A stretch of DNA of 64,000 nt from Aquibacillus saliphilus (GCF_020404745.1 NZ_JAIZAP010000001.1:124001-188000), one strand, 5' to 3'; shown: positions 35,765 to 45,075, counted from the stretch's first letter. Notes: generated from the sequence alone by a model not told the origin. Numbers and translations are program-made.

Positions 35765-36439
35765 ATGCTACAAAAAATTTATGATTGGGTAGATGAGCGT
35801 GTTGATATTACGCCTTTGTGGCGAGACATTGCTGACCATGAAGTACCAGAACACGTAAATCCAGCACATAATTTCTCAGCATTTGTTTACTGTTTTGGAG
35901 GATTAACTTTCTTCGTAACTGTTATCCAAATATTATCTGGAATGTTTTTGACGATGTATTATGTTCCTGATATTGAGAATGCCTGGAAATCTGTGTACTA
36001 TTTACAAACAGAAGTAGCTCACGGACAAATAGTACGTGGCATGCACCACTGGGGTGCAAGTGTGGTAATAGTAATGTTATTTTTACATACATTGCGTGTA
36101 TTTTTTCAAGGTGCATATAAAAAGCCGCGTGAACTTAATTGGATTGTTGGTGTTTTAATCTTTTTCATAATGCTTGGATTAGGATTAACTGGATACTTAC
36201 TTCCATGGGATAACAAAGCATATTTTGCTACAGTAGTTACACTTGAAATTGCTGAAGGTATTCCGATTGTTGGTGAGATGACTAAAACGTTACTTGCTGG
36301 TAATCCAGAAATAGTAGGGGCGCAAACATTAACGAGATTCTTTGCTATTCATGTATTTTTCTTACCTGCAGCCTTGTTTGCATTAATGGCAGTTCATTTT
36401 ATTTTAATACGAAAACAAGGTATTTCAGGACCAATGTAA
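35765..36439 (+). CDS. qcrB: Menaquinol:cytochrome c reductase cytochrome b subunit
   Basis: Membrane subunit that binds hemes b and menaquinol; the short form that corresponds to the N-terminal half of cytochrome b. The 224 residues hold four hydrophobic helices. Heme-ligand histidines are visible in RGMHHWGASVVIVMLFLHTLRVF and AIHVFFLPAALFALMAVHFILIRKQG. It begins 3 nt after qcrA. Confidence 0.96.
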   Translation: MLQKIYDWVDERVDITPLWRDIADHEVPEHVNPAHNFSAFVYCFGGLTFFVTVIQILSGMFLTMYYVPDIENAWKSVYYLQTEVAHGQIVRGMHHWGASVVIVMLFLHTLRVFFQGAYKKPRELNWIVGVLIFFIMLGLGLTGYLLPWDNKAYFATVVTLEIAEGIPIVGEMTKTLLAGNPEIVGAQTLTRFFAIHVFFLPAALFALMAVHFILIRKQGISGPM

Positions 36440-36448
36440 GACTATCAT

Positions 36449-36507
36449 TTATACTATCTGAAAGAATAACTCCAGGAGCCTAATAGGGCTTTGATGGAAT
36501 AGTATAA
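36449..36507 (+). repeat. Intercistronic stem-loop between qcrB and qcrC
   Basis: Arms TTATACTAT (36449-36457) and ATAGTATAA (36499-36507), 9 bp, with a smaller AGCC/GGCT hairpin inside. Lies in the unusually long 137-nt qcrB-qcrC spacer. No T run, so probably not a terminator. Confidence 0.5.
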
Positions 36508-36576
36508 GAAAAACTTCGGTACACTCTATTATTTAGGACGAGACATGCCAAGTTTTTCGATTAAGGAGGGAAAGCA

Positions 36577-37359
36577 GTGAAAAAGGGTAAAGGGATGAAG
36601 TTTGTTGGCGATTCCCGTATAACTGCCGAAAAAGTAAGATTTATACCTAAAGACTATTCAGAGTACCCTGGTAAAACAGAAGCTTTTTGGCCTAACTTTC
36701 TTCTAAAAGAATGGTTAGCAGGTTCTGTCTTCCTTGTTGGGTTTTTATGCTTAGTCTTAGCACACCCTGCGCCGCTTGAAGGACCAGCGGACCCAACGGA
36801 TGCTGCATATTTACCTTTACCAGACTGGTATTTCTTATTTTTATATCAACTTTTAAAATATGAATTTGCAAGTGGTACCTTTTTTATCGTAGGTGCTCTA
36901 GTTATGCCTGGTCTTGCTTTTGGAGGACTCATGTTAGCGCCTTTTCTCGATAAAGGAAAAGGCAGAAGACCTACAAAAAGACCGATTACAGTTAGTTTAA
37001 TGCTACTAGGTATTGCCTCTGTTTTTTGGTTGACTTGGCAAGCTGCAGATCATGTAGATTGGGACGCTAAAGCAGAACAAAATAAACCAGTACCACCAGG
37101 TTCAACAGTCGAAATTGATACTGAAGATCCAGGGTATGCCGTCTATGAACAAAGTTGTTTATCTTGTCATGGCGGTGAATTAGAAGGTGTAGCAGGACCT
37201 TCATTAGTTGGAATTGAGTACAGTGCTGATGAAATAAAAGAAATAGCTGTAGAAGGTATTGGTGACATGCCTCCTGGTCAGTTTGATGGAACAGAAGAAG
37301 AGTTGCAACAACTTGCTGATTTCATAGTATCTACCAATGAACAAGCAAAAGAAGAATAA
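36577..37359 (+). CDS. qcrC: Menaquinol:cytochrome c reductase cytochrome b/c subunit
   Basis: A fusion of the C-terminal half of cytochrome b (three helices, with PDWYFLFLYQLLKYEFASG) and a cytochrome c domain. The single heme-c site CLSCH lies near residue 194, with an axial Met probably in GDMPPGQF. The 260 residues match B. subtilis QcrC. GTG start behind GGAGGG. Last gene of the operon, with a strong terminator. Confidence 0.96.
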   Translation: MKKGKGMKFVGDSRITAEKVRFIPKDYSEYPGKTEAFWPNFLLKEWLAGSVFLVGFLCLVLAHPAPLEGPADPTDAAYLPLPDWYFLFLYQLLKYEFASGTFFIVGALVMPGLAFGGLMLAPFLDKGKGRRPTKRPITVSLMLLGIASVFWLTWQAADHVDWDAKAEQNKPVPPGSTVEIDTEDPGYAVYEQSCLSCHGGELEGVAGPSLVGIEYSADEIKEIAVEGIGDMPPGQFDGTEEELQQLADFIVSTNEQAKEE

Positions 37360-37360
37360 T

Positions 37361-37399
37361 AAATTAACCCTCGTCTATATTGACGAGGGTTAATTTTTT
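37361..37399 (+). terminator. Intrinsic terminator of qcrABC
   Basis: Perfect 15-bp stem (37361-37375 with 37382-37396, including TTAACCCTCGTC) and a T run. Confidence 0.92.
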
Positions 37400-37406
37400 G
37401 TATAAT
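37380..37406 (+). promoter_or_regulatory. Possible promoter of ypjA overlapping the qcr terminator
   Basis: TTGACG (37380-37385) and perfect TATAAT (37401-37406) with a short 15-nt spacer. The -35 sits inside the terminator stem. Confidence 0.35.
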
Positions 37407-37437
37407 ATTTGTGTTACCAGCAGAAAGGACAAATCTT

Positions 37438-38025
37438 ATGATAAAACAGTTGTTGCTTGATCGCACATTCTTAATTTTGTTATTGATAATCAATACTTTT
37501 GGAACGATCTATGGTTATATTTGGTATGAGGGACAATTAGTTATAACGCCGGCAAAATTTTTGATTTTTGTTCCTGATAGTCCGACAGCTAGTCTTTTTT
37601 TTGTGATATTTTTATTATTCTTTATTATGGGTAAGAATGTTCCTTATATTGAAGCATTAGCTATTGTCACCCTATTTAAATATGGTACTTGGGCAGTTGT
37701 CATGAACATATTAACATTAGTTGTTAGTGGGGATTTATCTTGGTCTGGATATATGCTAATTGCCTCGCATGGTGCAATGGCAATTCAAGGATTACTCTAT
37801 TCCCAGTTTTATAAGATAAAAATGAAACATCTTGTAGTTGCAGGAATATGGACGTTACATAATGATGTGATTGATTATGTTTTTGGGATGATGCCGCGCT
37901 ATTCTACTTTATCAGAATATATGAACCAGATCGGATATTTCACTTTTTGGTTAAGTGTCGTTTCTATAGGTATTGCTTACTTTTTATCAGTTAAAAAGAA
38001 TAATATCATGTATAACAATCGATAG
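37438..38025 (+). CDS. ypjA: DUF1405 membrane protein YpjA
   Basis: A 195-residue protein with six or so hydrophobic helices. LVVAGIWTLHNDVIDYVFGM is typical of DUF1405. ATG 37438 with AGAAAGGAC upstream is preferred to GTG 37411, which would lie at the predicted transcription start. In the qcr-ypjA-ypjB order of B. subtilis. Function unknown. Confidence 0.8.
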   Translation: MIKQLLLDRTFLILLLIINTFGTIYGYIWYEGQLVITPAKFLIFVPDSPTASLFFVIFLLFFIMGKNVPYIEALAIVTLFKYGTWAVVMNILTLVVSGDLSWSGYMLIASHGAMAIQGLLYSQFYKIKMKHLVVAGIWTLHNDVIDYVFGMMPRYSTLSEYMNQIGYFTFWLSVVSIGIAYFLSVKKNNIMYNNR

Positions 38026-38087
38026 TGGTCTAAACTTGTCTCCTCTATCATACATTGACAAGAGAGTGTATGTGAGAGGAGATTATT

Positions 38088-38852
38088 ATGTTTAAAAAAA
38101 TTATAAATCTAACCTTAATAGCAATTATAATATGCTTTATATCTATTTTAGGGGAACACTTTTCAGTGAAAACAGTTTTCGCTCATCATACGAATTTAAG
38201 TGACACGATTCATCAATATGAACGGTTTCTTCAAGAAGAAAGATTTGATACTGCTAATTCATTGCTAGCTAATCATAAAGAAGAAATCTTGAAATTCATC
38301 ACTGATGATGTTCCAGATGAACTTCAAATGGAGTTCCTATCGTTGTTAGATGATAATATAAGTAACGGAACAGTTGATAATAATACTAAGAAAAAACAAG
38401 CGTTATCACTAATTTTGGCAATTGATTCGGTTAATAATAGTAATTCTCCAATTTGGATGAAATGGAAAAAGAGTACAGAGGACTCTATAAGTGCGATGCT
38501 TGAAAATAAGCAAGTTACGGATGAAAAAATAATACAAGTTATTTCAAATTGGGACACTATGAGTCTTGCGATGGAGGTAGTATTGAGCGAAGAACAATAT
38601 ATCCAACTTGAACAATCCTACATGGATTTAGACAGTGAATCTAATGGTATAAATAATTTTGAGCAATTAGAAGTAGTATATAACGAAATGAACAATGCTG
38701 TGATTAACGATGAGGAAAATGAAAAAGATGGATTAACATTTGGCTGGATGATTTTAATTGTCGGAGGTTTTATTACTCTTACATTAACTTATGTCGGTTG
38801 GCAAAAATATAAATACGATAAGAAAAAGCGTCAAAAGCAAACGTTAAATTAA
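38088..38852 (+). CDS. ypjB: Sporulation protein YpjB
   Basis: A 254-residue protein with an N-terminal signal or anchor helix (LTLIAIIICFISILGEHF), a helical extracytoplasmic domain and a C-terminal membrane segment (FGWMILIVGGFITLTLTYVGW) with a basic end. It matches the YpjB sporulation family. CATACATT at 38049-38056 resembles a SigE -10 box, but no good -35 was found. GAGAGGAG is the ribosome site. Confidence 0.8.
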   Translation: MFKKIINLTLIAIIICFISILGEHFSVKTVFAHHTNLSDTIHQYERFLQEERFDTANSLLANHKEEILKFITDDVPDELQMEFLSLLDDNISNGTVDNNTKKKQALSLILAIDSVNNSNSPIWMKWKKSTEDSISAMLENKQVTDEKIIQVISNWDTMSLAMEVVLSEEQYIQLEQSYMDLDSESNGINNFEQLEVVYNEMNNAVINDEENEKDGLTFGWMILIVGGFITLTLTYVGWQKYKYDKKKRQKQTLN

Positions 38853-38876
38853 TTAGTTGACTACTAATTAATTTTT
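38846..38876 (+). terminator. AT-rich terminator of ypjB
   Basis: Perfect 12-bp stem AAATTAATTAGT (38846-38857) with ACTAATTAATTT (38863-38874), then Ts. The stem overlaps the stop codon. Confidence 0.7.
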
Positions 38877-38928
38877 GACTAAAATTGACCTATACTAACA
38901 CGATTTATAACAATGGAGGAATATGCGC

Positions 38929-39615
38929 ATGTTTTCATCACTAGGCGGTTATCTAATTTACATCGCACTTTTGTTAATTGTTCCGCTATGGGCACAATCA
39001 AGAGTAAAAAAAACCTATCAAAAATTTTCTAAGATCGCCACCTCTTCTTATATGACTGGTGCACAAGTAGCTCGTAAAATTTTAGACGATAATGGTTTAT
39101 TTAATGTAAGTATAGAGGAAACAAAAGGAACTCTATCTGATCATTATGATCCAAGTAAAAAAGTAGTACGTTTATCAAGTGACAATTACCATGGTCATTC
39201 GATGGCTTCATCAGCAATTTCAGCTCATGAAGTGGGTCACGCAATTCAAGATGCTAACGCATACGCTTTTCTACGCTTTAGACATTCATTAGTTCCACTA
39301 GCCAATCTTGGCTCGAAGGCATCATTTATATTGATTATTGCGGGTGCTCTTATGGGAGCAATGAACTTAGTATTACTTGGTATAATATTTATGTCATTTG
39401 CGGTATTATTCCAATTAGTTACATTACCAGTAGAATTTAATGCCTCAAATCGAGCTATGGAACAGTTGGTATCAAGTGGGGTTATTCGAAATAATGAAGA
39501 AAAAGATACGAAAAAAGTACTGAACGCTGCAGCACTTACGTATGTTGCGGCAGCGATGGTAGCATTAGCTGAACTTATAAGGTTCGTTTTAATGTTTTTC
39601 GTCGGTGAAGAGTAA
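38929..39615 (+). CDS. YugP-type zinc metallopeptidase
   Basis: A 228-residue membrane protein with the zinc motif HEVGHAIQ near residue 103 and predicted helices at the N-terminus, around 130-170 and at the C-terminus. LSSDNYHGHSMASSAISAHEVGHA is the conserved block of the YugP/DUF2268-like membrane peptidases. ATG 38929 is 8 nt behind GGAGGA; ATG 38923 is too close. B. subtilis yugP lies elsewhere on the chromosome, so this gene is extra in the ypj cluster. Confidence 0.85.
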   Translation: MFSSLGGYLIYIALLLIVPLWAQSRVKKTYQKFSKIATSSYMTGAQVARKILDDNGLFNVSIEETKGTLSDHYDPSKKVVRLSSDNYHGHSMASSAISAHEVGHAIQDANAYAFLRFRHSLVPLANLGSKASFILIIAGALMGAMNLVLLGIIFMSFAVLFQLVTLPVEFNASNRAMEQLVSSGVIRNNEEKDTKKVLNAAALTYVAAAMVALAELIRFVLMFFVGEE

Positions 39616-39735
39616 ATTGAATCCTACCCTTACAAGCTGAATCAGGGGCCTTAGGCAGGATAGATCGAGATTTAAATTACCCAGAGCCCAAAAAAGATTC
39701 AGTGAAGTGCTTTCGCTGTAGCTAGACATTAATTT
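39616..39735. repeat. Degenerate minus-strand remnant of the intergenic repeat
   Basis: Read on the minus strand from about 39735 it begins TGTCTAGCTACAGCG, very close to TCTAGCTCCAGCG of copy B. The rest is diverged. No reading frame. Confidence 0.4.
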
Positions 39736-39747
39736 TATCTTGTAAGT

Positions 39748-39784
39748 AAGGTCGACTTCTTTAAAAAAGAAGTCGACCTTTTTG
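39748..39784. terminator. Strong terminator after the YugP-type gene
   Basis: Perfect 15-bp stem AAGGTCGACTTCTTT (39748-39762) with AAAGAAGTCGACCTT (39766-39780) and a T run. It is about 130 nt behind the gene. Confidence 0.88.
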
Positions 39785-39789
39785 TGGTG

Positions 39790-40020
39790 GTCTAGATAAT
39801 ATAAATGGCCTGCTATGGATAATTAATTACTAAGTTAGCCACGCCAAGCTCCATCGCCTACACCGCCTCAAATTTTAAGGCAATTCTCTCTGCCTGCAAA
39901 GAACGCAGGGTGCCAAGGCTTGTCTTATTGCTCTGGGCTGAGCTACTAAGGAAGGCGACTTAGAATAATCTTCTAAAGAATAAGTGTCTTTCTTTTGACG
40001 AAGGCGCCTGTGCTTTTTCT
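39790..40020 (+). repeat. Terminator-flanking structured repeat, copy D
   Basis: Starts GTCTAGATAATATAAATGG right after the terminator, with the same TAATTAATTACTAAG..TTAGCCACG core and AGCTCCATCGCC. It is longer and more diverged than B and C on the right side and ends in AAGGCGCCTGTGCTTTTTCT. It lies between the YugP-type gene and convergent ypjC. Confidence 0.8.
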
Positions 40021-40032
40021 CTTAGAGTATTA

Positions 40033-40908
40033 TTAATCGGAAAATGGTTTTTTGTTTTCATCTAAAGTAAAACCTTCACCTAATACATCGTGGACTGAAG
40101 TAACCGCAACAAAAGAATGAGGGTCAATAGAATTTATGATGCTTTTTAACCGTACAATTTCATTACTACCTACTACACAATACAAAACATCACGATTTTC
40201 ACCAGTATAATTTCCTTTACCTTGAAGAACTGTGACACCTCGATCCATTTCACTCATTATTTTAGCGGATATCTCATCACTATTAGCTGATATAATAGTT
40301 GCTCCCTTTGCAGCATATGCACCTTCCTGGATAAAATCGATAACCCTTGCCCCTATATAGACAGCTACAAGTGTGTACATACCTTCAACTAGCTCTAAAT
40401 AGGTTATAATAGATGTAGCAATTACAATACCGTCGAACAAAAACATAGTTTTCCCCATACTCCATCCTACATATTTGTGTACAATACGAGCTATTATATC
40501 TACACCTCCGGTAGTTCCACCATATCGAAAGATAATACCTAGTCCAACTCCAATCGATACACCTGCAAATAAAGCCACAAGAGTCATATCTGATTGTAGG
40601 TGTAGTTGATAGGGATCTATTTGAAATAAAAATAAAAATAATGAAACTGCAAGCGTTCCTATAATCGTGTAAATAAATGAGTTTCTACCAAGAAACTTCC
40701 AACCAATTAAAAAGATAGGAATGTTAAGTACAATATTTGAAATTGCCGGATCCCATTGCCATAGAAAATAAAACAATAAAGTAATACCCGTAAATCCACC
40801 TTCGCCAAGATTATTTTGCATATTAAAATGGACAATTCCAAATGAGAAAATTGCTGATCCAACTAAAATGAATAAAATATTCTTTACTTTTAAATCAAAA
40901 AAAGTCAT
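40033..40908 (-). CDS. ypjC: YitT-family membrane protein YpjC
   Basis: A 291-residue protein with five or six N-terminal membrane helices (residues 1-180, DUF161) and a soluble C-terminal DUF2179 domain (GATIISANSDEISAKIMSEMDRGVTVLQGKGNYTG). Family function is not established; a transport or sensing role is often supposed. GAGGGTG precedes the ATG on the minus strand. The gene lies between ypjB and ypjD as in B. subtilis but reads against its neighbours. Confidence 0.85.
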   Translation of the reverse strand: MTFFDLKVKNILFILVGSAIFSFGIVHFNMQNNLGEGGFTGITLLFYFLWQWDPAISNIVLNIPIFLIGWKFLGRNSFIYTIIGTLAVSLFLFLFQIDPYQLHLQSDMTLVALFAGVSIGVGLGIIFRYGGTTGGVDIIARIVHKYVGWSMGKTMFLFDGIVIATSIITYLELVEGMYTLVAVYIGARVIDFIQEGAYAAKGATIISANSDEISAKIMSEMDRGVTVLQGKGNYTGENRDVLYCVVGSNEIVRLKSIINSIDPHSFVAVTSVHDVLGEGFTLDENKKPFSD

Positions 40909-41070
40909 TAAAACACCCTCTTATCAAGAATAGTTTGCTCGCCAAGTTATTCAATAGTATGTTTTACTATATTGATGCTAACTATTGTTGATAATTAGCG
41001 ATTTTAATTTTTTAAGTTACGTTTATTTAGTCTAAAGGAACATCGTATATTATATTTCGGGGTAAAATAT

Positions 41071-41099
41071 TTGTCAAAATTCTACCTTTTAGCTAACAT
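41071..41099 (+). promoter_or_regulatory. Predicted SigA promoter of the ypjD-dapB-mgsA-bshA operon
   Basis: TTGTCA (41071-41076), a 17-nt spacer and TAACAT (41094-41099). Leader about 30 nt. Confidence 0.5.
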
Positions 41100-41135
41100 G
41101 ATAAGTATAAATGAGCATTAAAGGAGTACACACTT

Positions 41136-41492
41136 ATGAGTAATGAGAAATCATTCAATACAAAAGACATGCAAAAAAGAGTCGATGATTTTATTTCACA
41201 GTATGAAGAGGGATATTTTTCACCATTAAGTATGCTCGCTCGTTTTTCTGAAGAGGTTGGAGAGTTAGCAAGAGAAGTGAACCATTACTACGGTGAGAAA
41301 CCTAAAAAATCAACAGAAAAAGAAAAAACAATTGAAGATGAGTTAGGCGACTTACTATTTGTTACTATCTCTTTTGCTAATTCACTAGATATTGATTTAT
41401 CAGAGGCATTTGACCGAGCAATGAGCAAAATTGAAACAAGAGATAAAGATAGATGGACTAAAAAAGATACGGAGGCAAATAAAGATGAGTAA
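41136..41492 (+). CDS. ypjD: MazG-like nucleotide pyrophosphohydrolase YpjD
   Basis: Predicted to hydrolyse non-canonical nucleoside triphosphates. The 118 residues contain the metal-binding pattern [10 protein letters not shown] and EDELGDLLF typical of all-alpha NTP pyrophosphatases. AAAGGAG is the ribosome site. First gene of a long operon; its stop overlaps the dapB start by 8 nt. Confidence 0.88.
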   Translation: MSNEKSFNTKDMQKRVDDFISQYEEGYFSPLSMLARFSEEVGELAREVNHYYGEKPKKSTEKEKTIEDELGDLLFVTISFANSLDIDLSEAFDRAMSKIETRDKDRWTKKDTEANKDE

Positions 41493-42285
41493 AATTAAAG
41501 TTGTAGTTGCAGGACCTAGAGGTAAGATGGGAAGTGAAGCATTACGTATGATTGAAAAAGATGATTCACTTGAACTTGTGGCCTGTTTAGACAGACAAAA
41601 TAAAGGAAAACAAGTATATGAAATTGACGGCTTACCTAACTTTGATGCATATATTTATGATGATGTAGAAGAATGCTTCCAAACAGTTGAGGCTGATGTA
41701 TTAGTCGATTTGACAACACCTAAAATGGGATATATACATACAAAGACTGCGATTAACTATGGGGTAAGGCCAGTAGTAGGAACAACCGGTTTTACTAAGG
41801 AACAATTAGAGGAATTAACAAACCTCGCAGAAGAAAAAGGTATTGGTGCCATCATTGCCCCAAACTTCGCAGTAGGAGCAGTCTTGATGATGCAGTTTTC
41901 TAAATGGGCTGCTAAATATTTTCCTGATGTTGAGATCATTGAGCGTCACCATGATCAGAAGTTAGATGCTCCATCAGGAACTTCTATTAAAACTGCAGAA
42001 CTTATCCAAGAGGTAAGAGAGCAAAAAAAACAAGGACATCCGGATGAAAAGGAGACAATACCTGGTGCAAGAGGTGCTGATATAGATGGAATGAAAATAC
42101 ATAGTGTAAGATTACCAGGTTTAATCGCTCACCAAGAAGTTGTCTTTGGTTCATCGGGTCAGAATTTAACAATCAAACATGATTCATTCCATCGAGAGTC
42201 ATTTATGTCAGGAGTTAAACTAGCTATCGACCATGTTGTGAAAATAGATTTACTTGTGTACGGATTGGAAAATTTATTAGATTAA
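41485..42285 (+). CDS. dapB: 4-hydroxy-tetrahydrodipicolinate reductase
   Basis: NAD(P)H-dependent step of lysine and diaminopimelate synthesis, also feeding spore dipicolinate. From ATG 41485 (behind GGAGG) the product has 266 residues; an ORF start at 41431 lies deep in ypjD. Visible: nucleotide loop AGPRGKMG near residue 9, VGTTGFT near 96, and the catalytic block [15 protein letters not shown] near residue 152. Confidence 0.96.
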   Translation: MSKIKVVVAGPRGKMGSEALRMIEKDDSLELVACLDRQNKGKQVYEIDGLPNFDAYIYDDVEECFQTVEADVLVDLTTPKMGYIHTKTAINYGVRPVVGTTGFTKEQLEELTNLAEEKGIGAIIAPNFAVGAVLMMQFSKWAAKYFPDVEIIERHHDQKLDAPSGTSIKTAELIQEVREQKKQGHPDEKETIPGARGADIDGMKIHSVRLPGLIAHQEVVFGSSGQNLTIKHDSFHRESFMSGVKLAIDHVVKIDLLVYGLENLLD

Positions 42286-42298
42286 GGGGAGAATAGAA

Positions 42299-42724
42299 AT
42301 GAATATTGCTTTAGTGGCCCATGATAAAAAGAAACCAGATATGATTAATTTCACATTAGCCTATACACACATATTAAAACAACATAACTTGTTTGCGACT
42401 GGAACAACCGGTACAAAAATTAATGAAGCAACAAACATGGATTTACACCTGTTTCAGTCTGGTCCATTAGGTGGAGACCAACAGATTGGTGCTATGATAG
42501 CTAAAAATGAAATGGACTTAGTTCTATTCTTCAGAGATCCGTTGACATCCCAACCTCATGAACCGGATATTATGGCTTTGATGCGGTTATGTGACGTTTA
42601 TCAAGTTCCCCTAGCAACTAATCTGGGAGGTGCTGAAATATTAATCAGAGCTCTTGAAAAAGGATTCTTTCAGTGGAGAGAGATTCTTAAAGAAAACGAT
42701 AATCAAAAAGGAACAAAAAAATGA
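42299..42724 (+). CDS. mgsA: Methylglyoxal synthase
   Basis: Converts dihydroxyacetone phosphate to methylglyoxal and phosphate, an overflow bypass of glycolysis. The 141 residues begin [12 protein letters not shown] and contain ATGTTGTKI (phosphate binding), [12 protein letters not shown] and [10 protein letters not shown] with the catalytic aspartates. Its stop overlaps the bshA start (ATGA); in B. subtilis bshB1 stands between these genes. Confidence 0.95.
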   Translation: MNIALVAHDKKKPDMINFTLAYTHILKQHNLFATGTTGTKINEATNMDLHLFQSGPLGGDQQIGAMIAKNEMDLVLFFRDPLTSQPHEPDIMALMRLCDVYQVPLATNLGGAEILIRALEKGFFQWREILKENDNQKGTKK

Positions 42725-43848
42725 AGATAGGTATAACCTGCTATCCAACTGTTGGTGGATCTGGTGTTATTGCGACCGAGTTAGGTAAACTATTGGCAAA
42801 AGAGGGACATGAAATACATTTTATTACTTCAAGCTTACCATTTCGCCTAGATAGTGTTTATTCTAATGTTTATTTCCATGAAGTCGAAATGAGCCATTAT
42901 CCTGTTTTTCAATATCCACCATATGATTTAGCTTTAGCAAACAAAATGGCTGAAGTGATTGATACCGAAAAATTAGATATTTTACATGTGCATTATGCCA
43001 TGCCTCATGCTGTTTGTGCGATTCTTGCCAAAGATATTGCTGAGCACGATGTAAAGATTATTACAACCTTACACGGCACCGACATTACTGTTATGGGCAT
43101 AGATAAAAGTCTGAAAAAAATGATTAAACATGGGATTGAAAAATCGGATGCAGTGACTGCAGTTTCAAACAGCCTAGTAAATCAAACAAAAGAAATGTTA
43201 GCTATTCAAAAGAAAATAGAGGTCGTCTATAATTTCGTAGATGAAAATGAATATACTTACCGTCATAATCCGGATTTGAAGGAACAGTATAAAATCAAAA
43301 GTTATGAAAAAGTTATCGTTCATATATCAAATTTTAGAAAAGTGAAACGTGTTGATGATGTCGTTTATTCATTTGAAAAAATTGTAAAAAAAATACCATC
43401 TAAGTTACTACTAATAGGAGATGGTCCCGAGTATTCGGAAATACATCAACTAGTTCATCAATTAGGGCTTCAGGATTACGTGTTATTTTTGGGTAAGCAG
43501 AAAAATATAGCAGAGTTGTTATCCATTGCAGATTTGAAATTATTATTATCTGAAAAGGAAAGCTTTGGATTAGTCTTACTAGAGGCAATGGCTTGTGGCG
43601 TTCCATGCATTGGAACAAATGTTGGAGGTATTCCTGAGGTTATCGTGAATCATGAAAATGGATTTATTACTGAGGTAGGCGACATTGACACCATTGCTAA
43701 CAATGGGATAGAGCTGTTAACGAATGATACCTTATGGAGAAAATTCTCTGATCACGGACTAAATCATGTGCGACAAAATTTTTATGCAAAAAAAATACTT
43801 AATCAATATGAAGACTTATACGAAAAAACCCTGAATGACGGTGATTAA
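42721..43848 (+). CDS. bshA: N-acetyl-alpha-D-glucosaminyl L-malate synthase BshA
   Basis: First step of bacillithiol synthesis: joins GlcNAc from UDP-GlcNAc to L-malate. GT4-family fold; 375 residues starting [22 protein letters not shown], with the EX7E motif in [18 protein letters not shown] near residue 285. Couples with mgsA through an ATGA overlap. The deacetylase gene bshB1 is not beside it, so the second step must be encoded elsewhere. Confidence 0.95.
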   Translation: MKIGITCYPTVGGSGVIATELGKLLAKEGHEIHFITSSLPFRLDSVYSNVYFHEVEMSHYPVFQYPPYDLALANKMAEVIDTEKLDILHVHYAMPHAVCAILAKDIAEHDVKIITTLHGTDITVMGIDKSLKKMIKHGIEKSDAVTAVSNSLVNQTKEMLAIQKKIEVVYNFVDENEYTYRHNPDLKEQYKIKSYEKVIVHISNFRKVKRVDDVVYSFEKIVKKIPSKLLLIGDGPEYSEIHQLVHQLGLQDYVLFLGKQKNIAELLSIADLKLLLSEKESFGLVLLEAMACGVPCIGTNVGGIPEVIVNHENGFITEVGDIDTIANNGIELLTNDTLWRKFSDHGLNHVRQNFYAKKILNQYEDLYEKTLNDGD

Positions 43849-45075
43849 ATGCTTAATCAATCCTTTTTACCTGCTAAAAAAATTATCGACATAATCGAAA
43901 AAAATGGCCATAAAGCGTATTTTGTTGGTGGTGCGGTTCGTGACCAATTTTTAGATAAAAAAATTGGAGATATTGACATTACCACATCGGCCCGTCCAAA
44001 TGAAATTCAACAATTTTTCGAAAAAGTAATTCCAGTAGGTATTGAACATGGTACTGTAATTGTGAGATACGGTAAAGAATCCTATGAGGTAACGACCTTT
44101 CGCATTGAGGAGGGCTATTCGGATTTCAGACATCCAGACAATGTTCAATTTGTAGATAGAATTGAAGATGATTTAGCAAGAAGAGATTTTACTATCAATG
44201 CAATCGCTATGGATACAAAAGGTAACTTTATTGATCCTTACGGTGGAAAATCTGATATAGAAAACAAACAAATTAGTACAGTAGGAAATCCAGTCGATCG
44301 ATTTCAAGAAGATCCACTTCGTATAATGAGAGCTTTAAGATTTTGTAGTCAGTTAGGTTTTTCTATTGATAAAAATACTAAGAAGGCTATTGTAGATAAT
44401 ATCGCATCGATTGAAAAAGTTGCTATTGAACGAATTGGTATTGAGCTTGAAAAGATGTTTATCGGTACCCATATTTCTCTAGCATCACCTTTACTTATTG
44501 AATCAAATGTAGATCGCTATTTACCAATATTTCGAGATAATTATAAGTTTATTAAAAACTTGAGAGACCATAGCATTCCTTTAGGTTCAATGTCAGAGAT
44601 AGTAGCAATGTTTCACTTATATGACCAAACGATCTCCCTAGAACAATGGGTGAACGAGTGGAAACTCTCTAACCAAATAAAGCGAGATGCTAATGCACTT
44701 GTGACTGCGATGTACTATTACAAAAAAAACGGTTTGGATAATTGGCTTGTTTTTACGTTACCAAAGCATTTATTTAATGGGTTAGTTCGATTAACTTCGA
44801 TCTTTGCGCGTGGATTTGAACTTGAATCAGAAGTTTTAGAGCGGATGTGGTCAAACTTGCCGATTCAAACCAGAAATAATCTTGCACTTAATGGTATAGA
44901 TGTTGCTAGTATCTTTCCAAATCTACAAAAAGGACCTTGGATTGGTCAATGTTTAAGTCACTTGGAATATCAAGTTGTTTTAGGCCACTTGAATAACGAG
45001 CAAACAGAATTAAGAAAGTGGGTTAAAGATGAAGTCCACCCGGAATCTCTTAATAGAATTACTAGAAAAGAATAA
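43849..45075 (+). CDS. cca: CCA tRNA nucleotidyltransferase
   Basis: Adds CCA to tRNA 3' ends. Class II enzyme; 408 residues with FVGGAVRDQFLDKKIGDIDITT near residue 26 (catalytic DxD), RDFTINAIAMD near residue 113 and EDPLRIMRALRF near residue 155. Its ATG follows the bshA stop directly. The end overlaps birA by 47 nt in another frame. Confidence 0.95.
   Translation: MLNQSFLPAKKIIDIIEKNGHKAYFVGGAVRDQFLDKKIGDIDITTSARPNEIQQFFEKVIPVGIEHGTVIVRYGKESYEVTTFRIEEGYSDFRHPDNVQFVDRIEDDLARRDFTINAIAMDTKGNFIDPYGGKSDIENKQISTVGNPVDRFQEDPLRIMRALRFCSQLGFSIDKNTKKAIVDNIASIEKVAIERIGIELEKMFIGTHISLASPLLIESNVDRYLPIFRDNYKFIKNLRDHSIPLGSMSEIVAMFHLYDQTISLEQWVNEWKLSNQIKRDANALVTAMYYYKKNGLDNWLVFTLPKHLFNGLVRLTSIFARGFELESEVLERMWSNLPIQTRNNLALNGIDVASIFPNLQKGPWIGQCLSHLEYQVVLGHLNNEQTELRKWVKDEVHPESLNRITRKE

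Noticed and set aside
43951-44148. Minus-strand frame inside cca
   Set aside because: Shadow of a conserved gene.
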